Shown here piece after piece: positions 33,335 to 34,308 of a DNA stretch of 34,308 bases. The notes below the pieces were generated by a model. It did not search any database and was not told where the DNA came from. It saw only the letters and a program-made list of their open reading frames with translations. A program made the position numbers and the translations under genes. How positions within the stretch are numbered: the stretch's first letter is position 1; each line of letters begins with the position of its first letter. The stretch comes from Trueperaceae bacterium (GTDB lineage Bacteria; Deinococcota; Deinococci; Deinococcales; Trueperaceae), in the NCBI GenBank assembly GCA_031581195.1, contig JAVLCF010000008.1, forward strand, positions 1 to 34,308, given 5' to 3'.

Positions 33335-34308
33335 GCACGCGGCGCGGCCCGACCAGCGAAGCGGTCGCGCGTCGCGCCGGCGTGTCGCGCAGCACCGTCT
33401 CGGTCGTCCTCAACGGCGCGACCAACGTCACGATCGCGGAGGAGACGCGCCTCCGCGTGCTGGAGGCGGCGAAGGACCTCGGCTACGTGCCCTCCGCCGC
33501 CGCCCGCCAGTTGGCGTCGGGCCGCGCCCGCACGATCGGCCTGGTGATCTCCTACGCCGAGAACCTCCGGACCGACGCGTTCGTCCCGCGCGCCCTGTAC
33601 AGCCTCAACGACGCCGCCCGCGCGCGCGGCTTTCGCGTCCTCGTCGAAGCGCTCGAGGACGTCACCGACCCGTCGGCGTACCGCGAACTGGTGCGCGGCA
33701 AACAGATCGACGGGCTCATCGTCCTCGACCCCCGCGCCGACGACCGGGCGTTGCCCCGCCTGATCGAGGAGGGCTACCCCGTCGTCGTGATCGGGCACGC
33801 CGGCGACGAAGCGGCGGCGTCCCGCGTCGACGTCGACGTCGACAACCTCGCCGCCGCGCGCACCGTCACCGACCACCTCACGACGCTCGGTCGGACGCGG
33901 GTCGCTCACCTCCCCTACGGACCCCTCGCGCACCACAGCGTCGCGCGGCGACGCCGGGGTTGGTGCGACGCGCTCGAGGCGGCCGGCCTCGACCCCGACC
34001 CGAGCTGGGTCGAGCCCGCCGCCTTCTCCGCCGACTCCGGGTACGCCGCGATGCGGCGGCTCCTGGCGCGCGTCACGCCCGACGCCGTCTTCGCCGGCAA
34101 CGACACCGTCGCCTTCGGCGCGATGACGGCGTTGCGCGAGGCGGGCCTCCGCATCCCCGAGGACGTCGCGGTCGCCGGGTTCGACGACATCCCCCTCGCG
34201 GCGCACGCCAACCCGCCCCTCACGACCGTCCGCCTCCCCGCGGTCGCCATGGGGCGCGCCGCCGCGGAACGCCTCATCCACCGCATCGAGGGGGACCCCC
34301 CCGCGACC
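33331..34308 (+). CDS. LacI-family transcription regulator 2, cut by the window end
   Basis: At least 326 codons are open from the GTG at 33331, which overlaps the GH42 stop (GTGA), to the last base of the window. The HTH is TSEAVARRAGVSRSTVSVVLN and the hinge helix PSAAARQL. The sensor domain has DAFVPRALYSLNDAARARGF, IDGLIVLDPRADD and GNDTVAFGAMTAL, then VAVAGFDDIPLAAHANPPLTTVRLP near the end. Only a short C-terminal tail should be missing. Recognition residues are Arg20, Ser21 and Val25, unlike the first LacI protein. It is translationally coupled to GH42 and likely controls module B. Confidence 0.93.
   Translation, partial: MSTRRGPTSEAVARRAGVSRSTVSVVLNGATNVTIAEETRLRVLEAAKDLGYVPSAAARQLASGRARTIGLVISYAENLRTDAFVPRALYSLNDAARARGFRVLVEALEDVTDPSAYRELVRGKQIDGLIVLDPRADDRALPRLIEEGYPVVVIGHAGDEAAASRVDVDVDNLAAARTVTDHLTTLGRTRVAHLPYGPLAHHSVARRRRGWCDALEAAGLDPDPSWVEPAAFSADSGYAAMRRLLARVTPDAVFAGNDTVAFGAMTALREAGLRIPEDVAVAGFDDIPLAAHANPPLTTVRLPAVAMGRAAAERLIHRIEGDPPAT

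Overview
The window is about 34.3 kb of very GC-rich, tightly packed bacterial DNA with 27 protein-coding genes and no RNA gene, insertion sequence or CRISPR array that I can see. It looks like a member of the Deinococcota, perhaps a Truepera relative. The signs are a dnaK promoter carrying a HAIR (HspR-type) element, a DnaJ without the zinc-finger domain, many start codons placed 5-6 nt after a TANNNT -10 box (leaderless style, as known from Deinococcus), and a CRP-family gene divergent from a LexA-like gene. The taxonomy is inference from features, not from a search.

Left part (1-5775): a chaperone operon dnaK-grpE-dnaJ ending in a secreted SGNH hydrolase (all minus strand), then panE (minus) back to back with a small YCII-domain gene (plus).

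Middle part (5846-20821): a plus-strand peptide-type ABC importer (binding protein, two permeases, no ATPase) runs into a long minus-strand cluster. In transcription order this is the BMP-type nucleoside importer (ATPase, two permeases, binding protein), adenine deaminase, the 5'-nucleotidase SurE and a TVP38/DedA-like membrane protein. It reads as a purine nucleoside and nucleobase salvage unit. Upstream lie a NifU/NfuA-like Fe-S protein, a dienelactone-hydrolase-family enzyme and a CRP/FNR-family regulator (all minus). A LexA-like repressor is divergent from the regulator.

Right part (20834-34308): a carbohydrate locus made of two CUT1 ABC importers. Module A is binding protein, two permeases and a cytoplasmic formylglycine-type sulfatase (minus), divergent from a GH4 alpha-galactosidase-like enzyme and a LacI regulator (plus). 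Module B is binding protein, two permeases, a GH42 beta-galactosidase and a second LacI regulator that runs off the right end (plus). Neither module has an ATPase. Together they suggest uptake and intracellular breakdown of galactose-containing, possibly sulfated, oligosaccharides. LacI-type operator candidates sit in both promoter regions.

Two patterns recur across the window. All four substrate-binding-protein genes are followed by a strong perfect hairpin before the next gene. At least seven genes have a TANNNT box 5-6 nt before the start codon and no Shine-Dalgarno sequence.
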